This document shows, in pieces, positions 8,198-17,631 of a stretch of 57,075 bases of DNA (within the stretch, counting starts at the first letter, position 1; each line of letters starts with the position of its first letter). The position numbers and the translations under genes are program-made. The stretch is from Bacillota bacterium. Lineage in GTDB: Bacteria > Bacillota > Sulfobacillia > JAJZYS01 > JAJYTV01. The stretch spans positions 1 through 57,075 of the forward strand of contig JAJZQO010000010.1 of NCBI GenBank assembly GCA_021847575.1. The letters are read 5' to 3'. The notes below the pieces were generated by a model that did no database searches, had not been told where the DNA came from, and saw only the letters and a program-made list of their open reading frames with translations.

Positions 8198-9735
8198 AGG
8201 GGCATGTTCCCGTGCTTCTTGGCGTGCCGGTCCTCGCGCTTCTCCTTGAGTGCCCACAGCGCGTGCGCGACCGCGCCACGCAGGTCGGCCGGATCGATCA
8301 CCTGGTCCACGTAGCCGTGGGCCGCGGCCACAAATGGGCTCGCGAACTCGGCGCGATAGGTCTCGACGAGCCGCTGCCGCTCCTGTGCGGGATCCGCGGC
8401 CGACTCGATCTCGCGTCGGAAGATGATGTTGGCCGCGCCATCGGGCCCCATCACCGCCACCTCGGCGGTGGGAAAGGCGAGTACGGTGTCGGCTCCCAGG
8501 GAACGCGAGCACATGGCGAGATAGGCGCCGCCGTAGGCCTTGCGCAGCACCACGGAGATCTTGGCCACGCTGGCCTCGGAGTAGGCGTAAAGCACCTTCG
8601 CCCCATGGCGGATGATGCCGCCGTACTCCTGCTTCGTGCCAGGCAGGTAGCCCGGCGTGTCGACGAACGTGACGAGCGGTATCGAGAAGGAGTCGGCGAA
8701 GCGCACGAAGCGCGCGAGCTTGTCGGATGCGTCGATGTCGAGACAGCCCGCGAGCACCCGCGGCTGGTTGCCGAGGATCGCGACCGCCCGCCCCTCGACG
8801 CGGCCGAAGCCTGTGACCATGTTCTTGGCGAACTCCGGCATGATCTCGAGGAAGTCCCCGCCGTCGCACATGTCCCGGATCACGTCGCGCACGTCGTACG
8901 GCTTGTTCGGGTCCTGCGGCACGCTGCGGCGCAGACGCTCCGCCGCGCCCTCCGGCGCGGGTCTGGGCTCGCTGCGCGGCGGCTCCGCGGCGTTGTTGGA
9001 CGGCAGGAACGCGAGCAGGTGCTTCAGCCCCGCGTAGAGCTCCTCCTCCGTCTTGTAGGTGAGGTGCGCGTTGCCGCTCCTGCGCGCATGGGTGCGCGCG
9101 CCGCCCAGCTCCTCGTGCGTCACCTTCTCGCCCGTAACCGACTCGATCACCTGCGGCCCGGTGATGTACATCTGGCCGATGCCCTCGGCCATGAGCACGA
9201 AATCGGTCAGGGCCGGCGAGTAGACGGCCCCGCCTGCCGCCGGTCCGACGATCACGGAGATCTGCGGGATGACACCGGAAGCCAGGGTGTTGCGGCGGAA
9301 GATGCCGCCATAGCCGTTCAGGGAGTCGATGCCCTCCTGGATGCGCGCGCCGCCCGAATCGATGATGCCGACGATCGGCGCGCCGCTCTTGAGAGCGAGG
9401 TCCTGCACCTTGTGGATCTTCCCCGCGTGCATCTCGCCGAGCGAACCGCCGAGCACGGTGAAGTCCTGCGCGAAGGCGTAGACCAGCCGTCCGCCCACGG
9501 CGCCGTAACCCGTGACGACGCCGTCGCCGGGCGCCTTGGCGTCCGCCATGCCGAAGAGGGTCGAGCGGTGGGTGACAAAGAGGTCGAGCTCGACGAAGGA
9601 GCCCGGGTCGAAGAGCGCGTCGAGCCGCTCGCGCGCCGTCCACTTGCCCGACTGGTGCTGGCGATCGATGCGGCCGGAGCCGCCGCCGGCCATCAGTTCC
9701 TGCCGGCGCTCCTCGACTTCCCGCCAGTCGCTCAT
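8194..9735 (-). CDS. Methylmalonyl-CoA/propionyl-CoA carboxyltransferase (MmdA/PccB type)
   Basis: Carboxyltransferase of 513 residues, the usual size. Two crotonase-like halves are visible. The N-terminal oxyanion region is SGGARIQEGIDSLNGYGGIF and GPAAGGAVYSPALTDF. The C-terminal half has VDTPGYLPGT, HGAKVLYAYSEA, RKAYGGAYLAM and PTAEVAVMGPDGA. It moves CO2 between biotin and propionyl-CoA/methylmalonyl-CoA. The ATG at 9735 overlaps the epimerase stop. Operon context (mutase, epimerase, carrier) fixes the substrate as methylmalonyl-CoA with good confidence. Whether it runs as carboxylase or decarboxylase is open, since neither a biotin carboxylase nor a sodium-pump beta subunit is nearby. 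Confidence 0.88.
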   Translation of the reverse strand: MSDWREVEERRQELMAGGGSGRIDRQHQSGKWTARERLDALFDPGSFVELDLFVTHRSTLFGMADAKAPGDGVVTGYGAVGGRLVYAFAQDFTVLGGSLGEMHAGKIHKVQDLALKSGAPIVGIIDSGGARIQEGIDSLNGYGGIFRRNTLASGVIPQISVIVGPAAGGAVYSPALTDFVLMAEGIGQMYITGPQVIESVTGEKVTHEELGGARTHARRSGNAHLTYKTEEELYAGLKHLLAFLPSNNAAEPPRSEPRPAPEGAAERLRRSVPQDPNKPYDVRDVIRDMCDGGDFLEIMPEFAKNMVTGFGRVEGRAVAILGNQPRVLAGCLDIDASDKLARFVRFADSFSIPLVTFVDTPGYLPGTKQEYGGIIRHGAKVLYAYSEASVAKISVVLRKAYGGAYLAMCSRSLGADTVLAFPTAEVAVMGPDGAANIIFRREIESAADPAQERQRLVETYRAEFASPFVAAAHGYVDQVIDPADLRGAVAHALWALKEKREDRHAKKHGNMPL

Positions 9736-10148
9736 GCCTTCACCTCGCAAAGCTCGATCAGGAGGCCACCGGTGTCGCGCGGGTGCAGGAAGGCCACCGT
9801 GCTGCCCTCGGCGCCGGGGCGGGCCCCGCCGCCGACCGGGGCGATCCTCAGGGCGCCGAGCCGCTCCAGGAGCCCGCCCATGTCGCCTGTCGCGAGGGCC
9901 ACGTGATGCACGCCTGGTCCCCGCTTGCGCAGGAAGCCGGCGACACCGCCCTCGCCGTCTGGGTCGAGTGGCCTCAGGAGCTCGATCCTCAGCTTGCCGA
10001 ACACGACGAACGACACCTCGACACCCTCGCCGGCGACGATCTCGCGCCCGCCGAGCGTGCCGCCAAGGGCGAGCAGGGCCGCCTCGGCCTGCGCGAGGTC
10101 GCTGACAGCGACACCGATGTGCGCCAGACCATCCACCTGTGCCGTCAC
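9732..10148 (-). CDS. mce: Methylmalonyl-CoA epimerase
   Basis: A 138-residue glyoxalase/VOC-fold protein that interconverts (R)- and (S)-methylmalonyl-CoA. Visible metal-site segments are LAHIGVAVSDL at the N-terminus, VSFVVFGKLRIELL, GVHHVALATGDM and the C-terminal GGLLIELCEV. The GTG start at 10148 follows AAGGGGG by about seven bases. It sits between the mutase (17 bases upstream) and the carboxyltransferase (overlapping), linking the two reactions. Confidence 0.9.
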   Translation of the reverse strand: MTAQVDGLAHIGVAVSDLAQAEAALLALGGTLGGREIVAGEGVEVSFVVFGKLRIELLRPLDPDGEGGVAGFLRKRGPGVHHVALATGDMGGLLERLGALRIAPVGGGARPGAEGSTVAFLHPRDTGGLLIELCEVKA

Positions 10149-10165
10149 GCGGGAGCCCCCTTCCC

Positions 10166-11815
10166 CTATATGGTCTGCTTGGGCCGGTAACGGCCGTAGA
10201 CCGCGACGAGCCGATCCACCATCTCGCCCAGGGTGGCCCGGGCAGCCACAGCGTCGCGCAGGGCTTCGAGCAGGTTGCCCTGCCCCCGCGCCATGGCCTC
10301 GAGCCTGTCGAGGGAGCGGGCGACGGGAGCATCGTCGCGCACCGCCTGCAGTTCTTGCAGCCGCTCGAGCTGCCGCGCCTCGACGTCGCCGCCCACGCGC
10401 AGCAGGGAAGGGCGTTCCCGCTCCTCGACCTGGAACGCGTTCACCCCGACGACCTTGCGCTCGCCCCGCTCGACCTGCTGCTGGTAGCGGTAGGCCGCGT
10501 CCTGGATCTTGCGCTGGATGAAGCCCCCTTCGATGGCGGCCACCGCGCCGCCCATCGCCTCGATCTCGTCGATCAGCGCCTGCGCCTCCTGCTCGATCAG
10601 GTCCGTCAGGCGCTCGACGTGGTAGCTGCCGCCGAGCGGATCCACCACGTCCGCGACGCCGGTCTCGCAGGCGATCACCTGCTGGCTGCGCAGGGCGAGC
10701 AGGGCCGAATGTTCCGTCGGCAGCGCCAGCGCCTCGTCGTAGGCGTTGGTGTGCAGGGACTGGGCGCCGCCCAGCACGGCCGCGAGCGCCTGCAAGGTCA
10801 CCCGCGACAGGTTCACCTCGGGCTGCTGCGCCGTCAGGGCGGACCCCGCCGTCTGCGCATGGAACCTGAGTTGCAGCGACCGCGGATCCTTGGCGCCGCG
10901 CGCGGCCATCAGCCTCGCCCAGAGGCGCCGCGCCGCGCGGAACTTCGCGGCCTCCTCGAAGAGGTCGCTCTGCGCATTGAAGAAGAAGGAGAGCCGCGGC
11001 GCGAAGGAGTCGATGGCCAGCCCTGCCGCCTGCGCCGCCTCGACGTAGGCGAGGGCGTTCGCAAGCGTGAAGGCCACCTCCTGCGGCGCCGTCGAGCCGG
11101 CCTCGCGAATGTGGTAGCCGGAGATGGAAATGGTGTGGAAGCGCGGCAGGTGCTCGCTGCAGTAGCGGAACGTGTCGGTGACAAGTCGCAGGGAGGCCGC
11201 TGGCGGCAGGATATAGGTGCCGCGCGCCGTGTACTCCTTGAGCACGTCGTTCTGGATGGTGCCGCCCAGCCTGTCGCCGGAAACGCCCTGGCCGAGGCCC
11301 ACCGCCTCGTACATCAGGAGCAGGATCGCGGCCGGGGCGTTGATCGTCATCGACGTCGTCACTTCGCCGAGCGGGATGCCTGCGAACAGGCGCCGCATGT
11401 CCTCCACCGAGTCGATCGCCACGCCGACCTTGCCCACTTCGCCGCGGGCCATCGGGTGGTCCGAGTCGTAACCCATCTGCGTCGGCAGGTCGAACGCCAC
11501 CGATAGGCCTGTCTGACCCTGCGCGAGCAGGAAGCGGAAGCGCCCGTTCGTCTCCTCGGCGGAGCCGAACCCGGCGTACTGCCGCATCGTCCAGAGCCGC
11601 CCGCGGTACATCGTCGGGAAGATCCCGCGCGTATAGGGGTACTCGCCAGGATAGCCGAGCGCTGCACTGTCCACGTCGCTCTGGTCGGCGAGCACGGGCA
11701 GGTCGATGCCGGAAAGCGTCGTGAACTCCGCCTCGCGCTCGGGTGAGCGCCGCAGCCATGGCGTCAGGGTTTCCTGCTGCCAGGTGGAGCGGTCATGCCT
11801 TCTCTCAGCGCCCAA
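10166..11815 (-). CDS. Methylmalonyl-CoA mutase, catalytic (large) subunit
   Basis: About 549 residues: the TIM-barrel substrate domain of B12-dependent acyl-CoA mutases. Segments seen are [77 protein letters not shown], and [15 protein letters not shown]. The cobalamin-binding domain (DxHxxG) is absent, so this is the split type that needs a separate small subunit, not found here. The best start is the third TTG codon, at 11815, eight bases after AAAGGGG; 11821 is too close. A close relative acting on isobutyryl- or ethylmalonyl-CoA is possible, but the adjacent epimerase favours methylmalonyl-CoA. Confidence 0.85.
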   Translation of the reverse strand: MGAERRHDRSTWQQETLTPWLRRSPEREAEFTTLSGIDLPVLADQSDVDSAALGYPGEYPYTRGIFPTMYRGRLWTMRQYAGFGSAEETNGRFRFLLAQGQTGLSVAFDLPTQMGYDSDHPMARGEVGKVGVAIDSVEDMRRLFAGIPLGEVTTSMTINAPAAILLLMYEAVGLGQGVSGDRLGGTIQNDVLKEYTARGTYILPPAASLRLVTDTFRYCSEHLPRFHTISISGYHIREAGSTAPQEVAFTLANALAYVEAAQAAGLAIDSFAPRLSFFFNAQSDLFEEAAKFRAARRLWARLMAARGAKDPRSLQLRFHAQTAGSALTAQQPEVNLSRVTLQALAAVLGGAQSLHTNAYDEALALPTEHSALLALRSQQVIACETGVADVVDPLGGSYHVERLTDLIEQEAQALIDEIEAMGGAVAAIEGGFIQRKIQDAAYRYQQQVERGERKVVGVNAFQVEERERPSLLRVGGDVEARQLERLQELQAVRDDAPVARSLDRLEAMARGQGNLLEALRDAVAARATLGEMVDRLVAVYGRYRPKQTI

Positions 11816-12112
11816 GGACAACGCCCCTTTTTCCCGGCCGGTGGAGCCGTGACACGCGGGCCCGCCGGACTTTGAGGCCCCTGCGTCCGGCCTGGCGCAG
11901 CCCGGTGCGGTCCGGATGCTACCAGTTTCGCACGGACCTGGGCTTCATGCCAGCAGAGGTTCGGCGCAGCGCAGAATGAAACCACGCGGGCGAGCCGCTC
12001 TCTCCGCCCAGGCGGGCGACATGGCAACGCCCGAGGGCAGCACGCACCAATGCGAGTATAGCGTGCTGACTCCCCGGGCGAAACAGCAGATAGCGAATCC
12101 TGATCAGGACGG

Positions 12113-12502
12113 CTACCGCTGCGTCTCGTCGCTCTGGGCGTCCTCAACCCCCGAAGGGTCGTCGACACCCGCAGCAGACTCCTTGGCGTCCTTGTCCTGG
12201 CGGGCCCTGGGACCGGCCACCTGCTTGTCGCGACTGGCCAGCACCGAGCCCACGGAGGTGCGCGAGACGGTGATGTCCACCTTGTCCGCGATGCGCAGGA
12301 TGGCGGTCTCGTCGTTCAGGTCGACGATGGTGCCGTGCATGCCGCCCATCGTCACCACGCGGTCGCCGCGGTGCAGGCTCTTGATCATCGCGTCCCGCTT
12401 CTTCTGTTCCTGACGCTGGGGCCGCAGCAGAAGGAACCAGAAGATCGCAATCAGCACAACAAACCAAAGGATCGTGATCACCGGGGAATTGAGGCTCGTC
12501 AA
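12113..12502 (-). CDS. yajC: Preprotein translocase accessory subunit YajC
   Basis: A 129-residue single-span membrane protein. The helix ITILWFVVLIAIFWFLLL (about 9-26) is followed directly by RPQRQEQKKR, then the conserved GDRVVTMGGMHGTIVDL and ILRIADKVDITVSRTSVGSVL. The acidic, low-complexity tail (about 95-129) is longer than usual. YajC associates with SecDF-SecYEG. TTG start with GAGGAGG seven bases upstream. The usual neighbours tgt/queA/secD are missing; here it follows rsgI. Confidence 0.9.
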   Translation of the reverse strand: MTSLNSPVITILWFVVLIAIFWFLLLRPQRQEQKKRDAMIKSLHRGDRVVTMGGMHGTIVDLNDETAILRIADKVDITVSRTSVGSVLASRDKQVAGPRARQDKDAKESAAGVDDPSGVEDAQSDETQR

Positions 12503-12575
12503 CGCACTGCCTCCTCAGACCAAGCATGCCACGCTTGCCCATTCGACAGTCGCGACGGGGCCACCTGCATCGCGT

Positions 12576-13913
12576 TCAATCGCCGCCGCCGTCGCCTTGG
12601 CTGCCCTGGCTGCCGGAGTCGCCTCCCTGGCTGCCGGACCCGCTGTCCTTGGCGCCCGTTGCCGCGCCGGTGCGGCCGTCACCGCCGGCGCCTGCGCGGT
12701 CGCCGTTCCCTTGTCCATGTCCGCGCCCCAGGCCCTTGCCAGGCTTGCCTGAGCCCGCCCCCGGCGACGTCTCGGATGTTCCCGGGCCCACGAGCCCGGT
12801 TCCTGAGCCGAGACCCTGTCCCTGACTGCCGCGCCCTTCGCCCTGGCCCGACTTTCCCTTGCCGTGCCCGTGCCCATGGCCCTCGCCCGGCGACAGAACG
12901 AGAGGCGTGGTGGCCGGCGCCGTCCCGTCGCCGCCCTCCTGGTTGTCGCCGCCCACAGGCAACTGGACCGTTCCGCCCGGCGTCACGACCTGTACCTGCA
13001 CCCCGGAACCCTTGCCGTGCACCGACGCGTGCGCACCGCCCTTGGCTGGGCCGCCGGGCGGTCCGGACAGGCTGCGGCCCAGCCCGTGGCTGTCGCCATG
13101 GCCGCGTCCGGCCGCGGCACCGCTCTTCGCGTGCGTGGCCGCCTTGCCGGTCAGGAGCGGCAGCACCGCCTTGCCGGGCGGAGTGCCTGCCACCTTCGCC
13201 ATCGCGGCCGCCAGGTGGCGCCCGCGCATCTGGTTCACCGCGACGCTCGAGCCGGCCCGATGCAGCGCCGACCAGACGGCGTAGACGCCTGCAGAGATGT
13301 GCGCGCGCCTTGCGGCCTGCACCAGCACCTGCGGCACGATCATCGCCGAGACGACGCCACGGATGCCATGCTTTTGCAGAAACACCGCCACCGCGCTGCG
13401 GGCAGACCTGAGCTGCCCCTGGAAGGCGATCGGCAGATTCCCGCTGCCGGCGCCATAGCCCGCGACGATCACCGCGGCCGGCGTCCCGGCTGGCAGGAAG
13501 CCGTGCGTGACGGCCGTGCGCAACAGGTCGCCGAGCGCGGCGTTCAGGGATTCGCCGCGCAGCTTGGTCGCCGCGAGCACCGCACGGCCGTCGCTGTCTA
13601 AGGGGCGGCTCGTCAGGACGGTGCCTGCAGGCGACAGCCCAAGCTCGACGCTTGGGTTGATGTCCACGGTGACGTAGGCCGCCACCTTGGCCTGCGCCAT
13701 AGGCAGCAGGGCCGGCAGCACGGCGAGCGCCAGCGCGAGCGCGCCGGCGCCGTAGGCGTAGCGTCGCACCGGCACGAAGGGCGCCGACGCCTGCGGCAGG
13801 AGGATCTCGTCGCCGGCGGCAGCCCCCTTGGCGGACACGCGCCGGACCTCGCCGCCCGGCAACAGCACGATCGCGTGCCGACCGCGCCGCTCGAGCACGA
13901 GCGCACGCATCAT
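12576..13913 (-). CDS. rsgI: RsgI-type anti-sigma-I factor with Gly-rich extracellular tail
   Basis: A 445-residue one-span anti-sigma factor. A short cytoplasmic RsgI N-domain (1-45) precedes a transmembrane helix (about 53-72) and the periplasmic RsgI segment AYVTVDINPSVELGLS, where the N-P bond is the reported self-cleavage site of this family. The globular part ends near 260. The last 180 residues are very rich in Gly, His, Ser and Lys (for example GEGHGHGHGKGKSGQG). It overlaps the sigI stop, confirming a sigma/anti-sigma pair. The tail may sense or bind cell-wall material, by analogy with RsgI proteins that carry carbohydrate-binding domains; this is inference. Confidence 0.85.
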   Translation of the reverse strand: MMRALVLERRGRHAIVLLPGGEVRRVSAKGAAAGDEILLPQASAPFVPVRRYAYGAGALALALAVLPALLPMAQAKVAAYVTVDINPSVELGLSPAGTVLTSRPLDSDGRAVLAATKLRGESLNAALGDLLRTAVTHGFLPAGTPAAVIVAGYGAGSGNLPIAFQGQLRSARSAVAVFLQKHGIRGVVSAMIVPQVLVQAARRAHISAGVYAVWSALHRAGSSVAVNQMRGRHLAAAMAKVAGTPPGKAVLPLLTGKAATHAKSGAAAGRGHGDSHGLGRSLSGPPGGPAKGGAHASVHGKGSGVQVQVVTPGGTVQLPVGGDNQEGGDGTAPATTPLVLSPGEGHGHGHGKGKSGQGEGRGSQGQGLGSGTGLVGPGTSETSPGAGSGKPGKGLGRGHGQGNGDRAGAGGDGRTGAATGAKDSGSGSQGGDSGSQGSQGDGGGD

Positions 13914-14641
13914 GCCTCACCTCCGCTGCGCAGATAGGTCTGCAGGTACGGGTAGTCACCCATCAAGGCGAGCGCCACGGCCACGATGTAGCGGCGATGT
14001 CGCTCCAAAGTCTTGCGAGAAAGGGCCACCTCGGCGTCGATGCGGCCGAGCGGCAGGGTGCCGCGCTCGCGCAGGAAGCTCGCGTACTCCGGCGTCCCGG
14101 CGACGAGTCTGGCCACATCCATCGCCGCCTGCCGCGCGTCGCGGTGGCGCGGCGCGTGCGACAGCATCTGCCTGAAGTCGATACCCACGGCGCCGAGCTC
14201 CCGACGGTAGCGCTCGATCTCCTCCCGCCTCTCCTCGCGCGCGACGTCCTGGAAATGGGTCTCCATGGCCGCCTGCTCCTCGCCGGGAAACGGAGCGTCG
14301 CGCTCCGGGTCGTCACCGGCGAAGGCACTCATGGGAATCTCGGCGTGCGCGTGCTCGCGCCGGTAGTGATCCACGAGGCGACGGCGGATCACCGTCTCCG
14401 CCAGGGCGAGAAAACTGCCGCCCCGGCCCGCGTCGAACCGGTCGATCGCCTCGTTGAAGGCGATCAGCGCGACCGACACCTCGTCGTCCTGCCCCATGCG
14501 CACGTAGTGCCCCACCGCACGCGTCGTCACCTTGAGGATGAACGGCGTGAAGCGCTCGATCAGCCGCTCGCGCTCCGCGGGATCCGCCTGGGCCCGCCGC
14601 ACGTCTGCGGCGCCCAGTCGCGGGCCGGGCAGGAAACTCAC
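13910..14641 (-). CDS. sigI: RNA polymerase sigma-I factor
   Basis: A 243-residue SigI-type sigma factor. Region 2 is recognisable in RFTPFILKVTTRAVGHYVRMGQD, then VALIAFNEAIDRFD and SFLALAETVIRRRLVDHYR. The C-terminal helix-turn-helix is LSRKTLERHRRYIVAVALAL, typical of SigI (no canonical region 3). The GTG start has AGGTG about six bases upstream. It overlaps rsgI by four bases. SigI regulons answer to heat or wall/polysaccharide signals in other Firmicutes; here its targets are unknown. Confidence 0.88.
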   Translation of the reverse strand: MSFLPGPRLGAADVRRAQADPAERERLIERFTPFILKVTTRAVGHYVRMGQDDEVSVALIAFNEAIDRFDAGRGGSFLALAETVIRRRLVDHYRREHAHAEIPMSAFAGDDPERDAPFPGEEQAAMETHFQDVAREERREEIERYRRELGAVGIDFRQMLSHAPRHRDARQAAMDVARLVAGTPEYASFLRERGTLPLGRIDAEVALSRKTLERHRRYIVAVALALMGDYPYLQTYLRSGGEA

Positions 14642-14705
14642 GCTTACACCTCGCTCGCCTCGGTAGATTCTTTCGAGCGTCCCGAGCGAATTGGGAGGGT
14701 CGACT

Positions 14706-14921
14706 TCAGCGCCGGAAGAACAGGTAGCCGACGAGCGAGAGCGCCAGGCTCAGCAGCAGGCTCGTGCCCAGCGGCAGATACAGGGCGAAGTTTCCCTTCT
14801 GCAGGTAGAAATCGCCCGGCATGCGGCCGAAGGGACCGATGCGGCCGATCAGCAGCACCAGGAGCCCGAAGAGGAAAAGCAGTCCGCCGAGAACCATGAG
14901 GATCCTGCCGATTTGGGCCAT
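14706..14921 (-). CDS. DUF2905 two-helix membrane protein
   Basis: Seventy-one residues with two transmembrane helices separated by the family hallmark GRIGPFGRMPGDF, then a second helix ending in YLFFRR. DUF2905 genes very often follow ruvB in Firmicutes, as here (two bases after the ruvB stop). Function unknown. Confidence 0.8.
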   Translation of the reverse strand: MAQIGRILMVLGGLLFLFGLLVLLIGRIGPFGRMPGDFYLQKGNFALYLPLGTSLLLSLALSLVGYLFFRR

Positions 14922-14923
14922 GG

Positions 14924-15940
14924 TCAGAAGAGCCCCTTCTGCTGCGACGGCGCGAGGCCGAGCATGCGCCGCCCGGCGGCCGTGAGTTGGCGGCCGCGCG
15001 GCGTGCGCTCGAGCAGGCCGATCTGGATGAGGTAGGGCTCCACGACATCCTCGAGCGTGTCCGTCTCCTGCCCAAGGGCCGCCGCCAACGTCTCTACGCC
15101 TGCCGGCCCACCCGCGTAGCTCTCCGCCAAGAGGCGCAGAAGGCCGCGGTCCAGCCGGTCGAGGCCGCGCTCGTCGACCTCCAGGAGGTCCATGCCCGCC
15201 TTGGCGACGGGCTCCGTCACAACGCCCTGGCCGCGCACCTGCGCGAAGTCCCGCAGGCGGCGCAGGAGACGGTTCGCGATGCGCGGCGTGCCACGGGCGC
15301 GCAGGGCGATCTCCCGGACGCCGCCGGGCTCGACCGTGACGCCGAGGATGCGGCTCGCGCGCCGCACCACGTCCGAGAGTTCGTCGACGGAGTAGAACTC
15401 GAGATGGCACTGCACGCCGAACCGGTCCCGCATCGGGGTCGAGACGAGCCCGCTGCGCGTCGTGGCGCCGATCAGCGTGAAGCGGGGCAGGTCGATGCGC
15501 AGGCTGCGCGCACCGGGACCCTTGCCGATGATGATGTCGAGGGCGCCATCCTCCATGGCGGGGTAGAGGATCTCCTCCACCTGGCGGGAGAGGCGGTGCA
15601 CCTCGTCGATGAACAGGACGTCGCCCTGGTCGAGCGAGGTCAGGATGGCCGCGAGATCGCCCGGCCGCTCGATGGCGGGACCGCTCGTGATCCGGATCTG
15701 GCTGCCCATCTCGTGGGCGATGACGTGCGCGAGCGTCGTCTTGCCGAGCCCCGGCGGACCTGACAGCAGCACGTGGTCGAGGCTCTCGCCCCGACCGCGC
15801 GCCGCCTCGATGAAAATGCGCAGCTGCTCGCGGACGCGGTCCTGGCCGATGCACTCCGCCAGTGTCTGGGGCCGCAGGCCCATGTCGGCGCGCACCTCGT
15901 CGTCGTCGCGCACCAGCCCCGTGACGATGCGGTCCTCCAC
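14924..15940 (-). CDS. ruvB: Holliday junction branch-migration ATPase RuvB
   Basis: A 338-residue AAA+ motor. Walker A is GPPGLGKTT (about 60-68), Walker B LFIDEVHR, sensor 1 GATTRSG, arginine-finger region STPMRDRFG, and the winged-helix DNA-binding end [14 protein letters not shown]. It drives branch migration with RuvA. GTG start at 15940, 12 bases after ruvA. Confidence 0.97.
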   Translation of the reverse strand: MEDRIVTGLVRDDDEVRADMGLRPQTLAECIGQDRVREQLRIFIEAARGRGESLDHVLLSGPPGLGKTTLAHVIAHEMGSQIRITSGPAIERPGDLAAILTSLDQGDVLFIDEVHRLSRQVEEILYPAMEDGALDIIIGKGPGARSLRIDLPRFTLIGATTRSGLVSTPMRDRFGVQCHLEFYSVDELSDVVRRASRILGVTVEPGGVREIALRARGTPRIANRLLRRLRDFAQVRGQGVVTEPVAKAGMDLLEVDERGLDRLDRGLLRLLAESYAGGPAGVETLAAALGQETDTLEDVVEPYLIQIGLLERTPRGRQLTAAGRRMLGLAPSQQKGLF

Positions 15941-15952
15941 GCCGGCCCCCCC

Positions 15953-16534
15953 TTACTTCTGGCGTCCGCCGATCTTCTGCAGCGCCAGGCGCACCCGCTC
16001 CTCCACCGTGCCTTCGGTGCCTTCGAGCATCGTCTGCGCGGAGCGTTCGGGCAAGCCAAGCGCGAGCAGGGCCAGCATCGCCTCGTCGCCCTGCTGGCCG
16101 AGGGAATCCTCGCCTGCCGCCGCCTGTGGCTGCAGGCGATCGCGCAGCTCCAGAGCGATCCGCCCGGCGAGCTTCTTGCCGACGCCTGCCGCCTGGCTCA
16201 GGCGCCCCGTGTCGCCGCTCGCGATGGCGAGCGCGAGCTCCTGCGCCGGGAAGCGGCCGAGCAGGGCGAGGGCCACCTTCGGCCCGACGCCGGTGACCGT
16301 GAGGAGCCAGCCGAAGAGCTTCTCCTCCTCGGCGGAGGCGAAGCCGTAGAGGGCGACCTCGTCCTCGCGTACGATCATGCGCGTCACGACCTCGACCTGT
16401 CCACCCTGTGCCTGGGATTGCAGCTTCTGCCGCGTCTGCGGCGTGCAGCGCACCTGGTAGGCGACGCCGTGCACATCGAGCACGAGCGACTCCTCGTCGC
16501 TGCGCAGGATCGCGCCGCGCAGACCGGCGATCAC
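15953..16534 (-). CDS. ruvA: Holliday junction DNA-binding protein RuvA
   Basis: A 193-residue protein. OB-fold N-terminus (AGLRGAILRSDEESLVLDV...VALYGFASAEEEKLF), two helix-hairpin-helix motifs (LLTVTGVGPKVALALLG, LSQAAGVGKKLAGRIALEL), and the flexible linker plus domain III (DEAMLALLALGLPERSAQ) that contacts RuvB. GTG start overlapping the ruvC stop (GTGA). Confidence 0.95.
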   Translation of the reverse strand: MIAGLRGAILRSDEESLVLDVHGVAYQVRCTPQTRQKLQSQAQGGQVEVVTRMIVREDEVALYGFASAEEEKLFGWLLTVTGVGPKVALALLGRFPAQELALAIASGDTGRLSQAAGVGKKLAGRIALELRDRLQPQAAAGEDSLGQQGDEAMLALLALGLPERSAQTMLEGTEGTVEERVRLALQKIGGRQK

Positions 16535-17019
16535 TGCGCCTTCTCCTCCCAGGCGGCGCGGAACAGCCCGCACAGCGCGATGGCGAGGGCGTCGGCCGCG
16601 TCGTCGCGCATCGGCTCGGGACCGAGCGAGAGAATCGTGCGCACCATGCGCATGACCTGCTGCTTCTCCGCGCCGCCATAGCCCGACACCGCCTGCTTGA
16701 CCTCGGGCGGCGTGTACTCGCGCACCGGCAGACCGCACTGGGCCGCCGCCAGGAGGCCGACGCCGCGCGCCTGCCCCACCGCGATGGCCGAGCCGACGTT
16801 GCGGTTGAAATACAGGCGCTCGACGGCCACGCGGTCGGGTTCGAACTGCCGCATGATATCCGTGAGCGCCTCGTGGATGCGTTTCAGGCGCTCCGCTGTC
16901 GGTTCGTCACGCTGCGTGACGACGACGCCGAACGCGAGGGCCTCCGCACGCTGACCAAGGCCACGGATCACTCCGTAGCCGCAAGTCTCGATACCGGGGT
17001 CGATACCCAGCACTACCAA
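16531..17019 (-). CDS. ruvC: Holliday junction resolvase RuvC
   Basis: A 162-residue RNase H-fold endonuclease. Catalytic acids are visible: Asp7 in LGIDPG, Glu in AVERLYF, and the DDAADALAIAL pair near the C-terminus. VGSAIAVGQARG and the EYTPPEVKQAVSGYGGAEKQQV loop are typical. First gene of the ruvCAB block; the BofC-like gene lies 48 bases upstream. Confidence 0.97.
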   Translation of the reverse strand: MVVLGIDPGIETCGYGVIRGLGQRAEALAFGVVVTQRDEPTAERLKRIHEALTDIMRQFEPDRVAVERLYFNRNVGSAIAVGQARGVGLLAAAQCGLPVREYTPPEVKQAVSGYGGAEKQQVMRMVRTILSLGPEPMRDDAADALAIALCGLFRAAWEEKAQ

Positions 17020-17067
17020 TGCCCGCCCTCCCCCGGCTCACTTCGCCCGGAGGGCGGGCCGCTCCTC

Positions 17068-17580
17068 CTAGCCGCCCAGGCCCTCGAGCATCTGCCACGC
17101 CGCATCGACGCTGCGCACACCCACGCCCCGCTGCAGGCGCTGGCTGTCCTGGCTGCCCAGCGCGGACGCCTTGATGCCCGTCAGCTGATCGATCCAGCCG
17201 TAGCGCGGCGGTCCGAAGAAGATGGCCACTTGGCCGTGATCGAGCCCCACGTAGAGCGGGGAGCCGCTCTTGGCCGGTGCGAAGGTGACCCCTGACGCCT
17301 GGCTCGCCAAGGTCCAGCCGGGCAGCTGTCCCTGCAGCTGCGCCGGCGTCAGGCGCGCAACGCCGAGCGCCTGCGCGCTGAACGACGTGCTGTCCACCCT
17401 GCCGCCCGCCTCGCTCAGGCGGAACACGACGCGCCCCCGCGCGCCGAGAGGCTTGCCCGTGCCGCCGAGCGTCGCGCGCGAGCCGTTCTGGCTCATGATG
17501 CGCGAGGCGACGGCCGCACCGCCGAGCACGACGACGGCGACGAGCAGTCCCGTCAGAAGACGCCTCTGAGTCTCGTGCAA
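17068..17580 (-). CDS. BofC C-terminal-domain-like secreted/membrane-anchored protein
   Basis: About 170 residues. An N-terminal hydrophobic helix (LLTGLLVAVVVLGGAAV) acts as signal or anchor. The C-terminal 60 residues (LYVGLDHGQVAIFFGPP, then LTGIKASAL, RGVGVRSVDAAWQMLEGL) resemble the BofC C-terminal domain, a sporulation intercompartmental regulator that restrains SpoIVB. In Bacillus bofC also lies by ruvAB, which supports the call. The start is TTG at 17580, eight bases after GGGAGGT; the longer frame to 17628 lacks a ribosome site. Confidence 0.6.
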   Translation of the reverse strand: MHETQRRLLTGLLVAVVVLGGAAVASRIMSQNGSRATLGGTGKPLGARGRVVFRLSEAGGRVDSTSFSAQALGVARLTPAQLQGQLPGWTLASQASGVTFAPAKSGSPLYVGLDHGQVAIFFGPPRYGWIDQLTGIKASALGSQDSQRLQRGVGVRSVDAAWQMLEGLGG

Positions 17581-17631
17581 TCTCACCGACCTCCCGTGGC
17601 CTAGTCTGCCCACGGGAGGAAAATTCAACCG

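Noticed and set aside
11816-12112. Possible cobalamin riboswitch before the mutase gene
   Set aside because: No B12-box-like sequence or clear multi-stem pattern seen in this 297-base gap.
12679-13959. A second leftward frame overlapping rsgI
   Set aside because: Arg-rich low-complexity shadow of the Gly-rich rsgI tail; no ribosome site.
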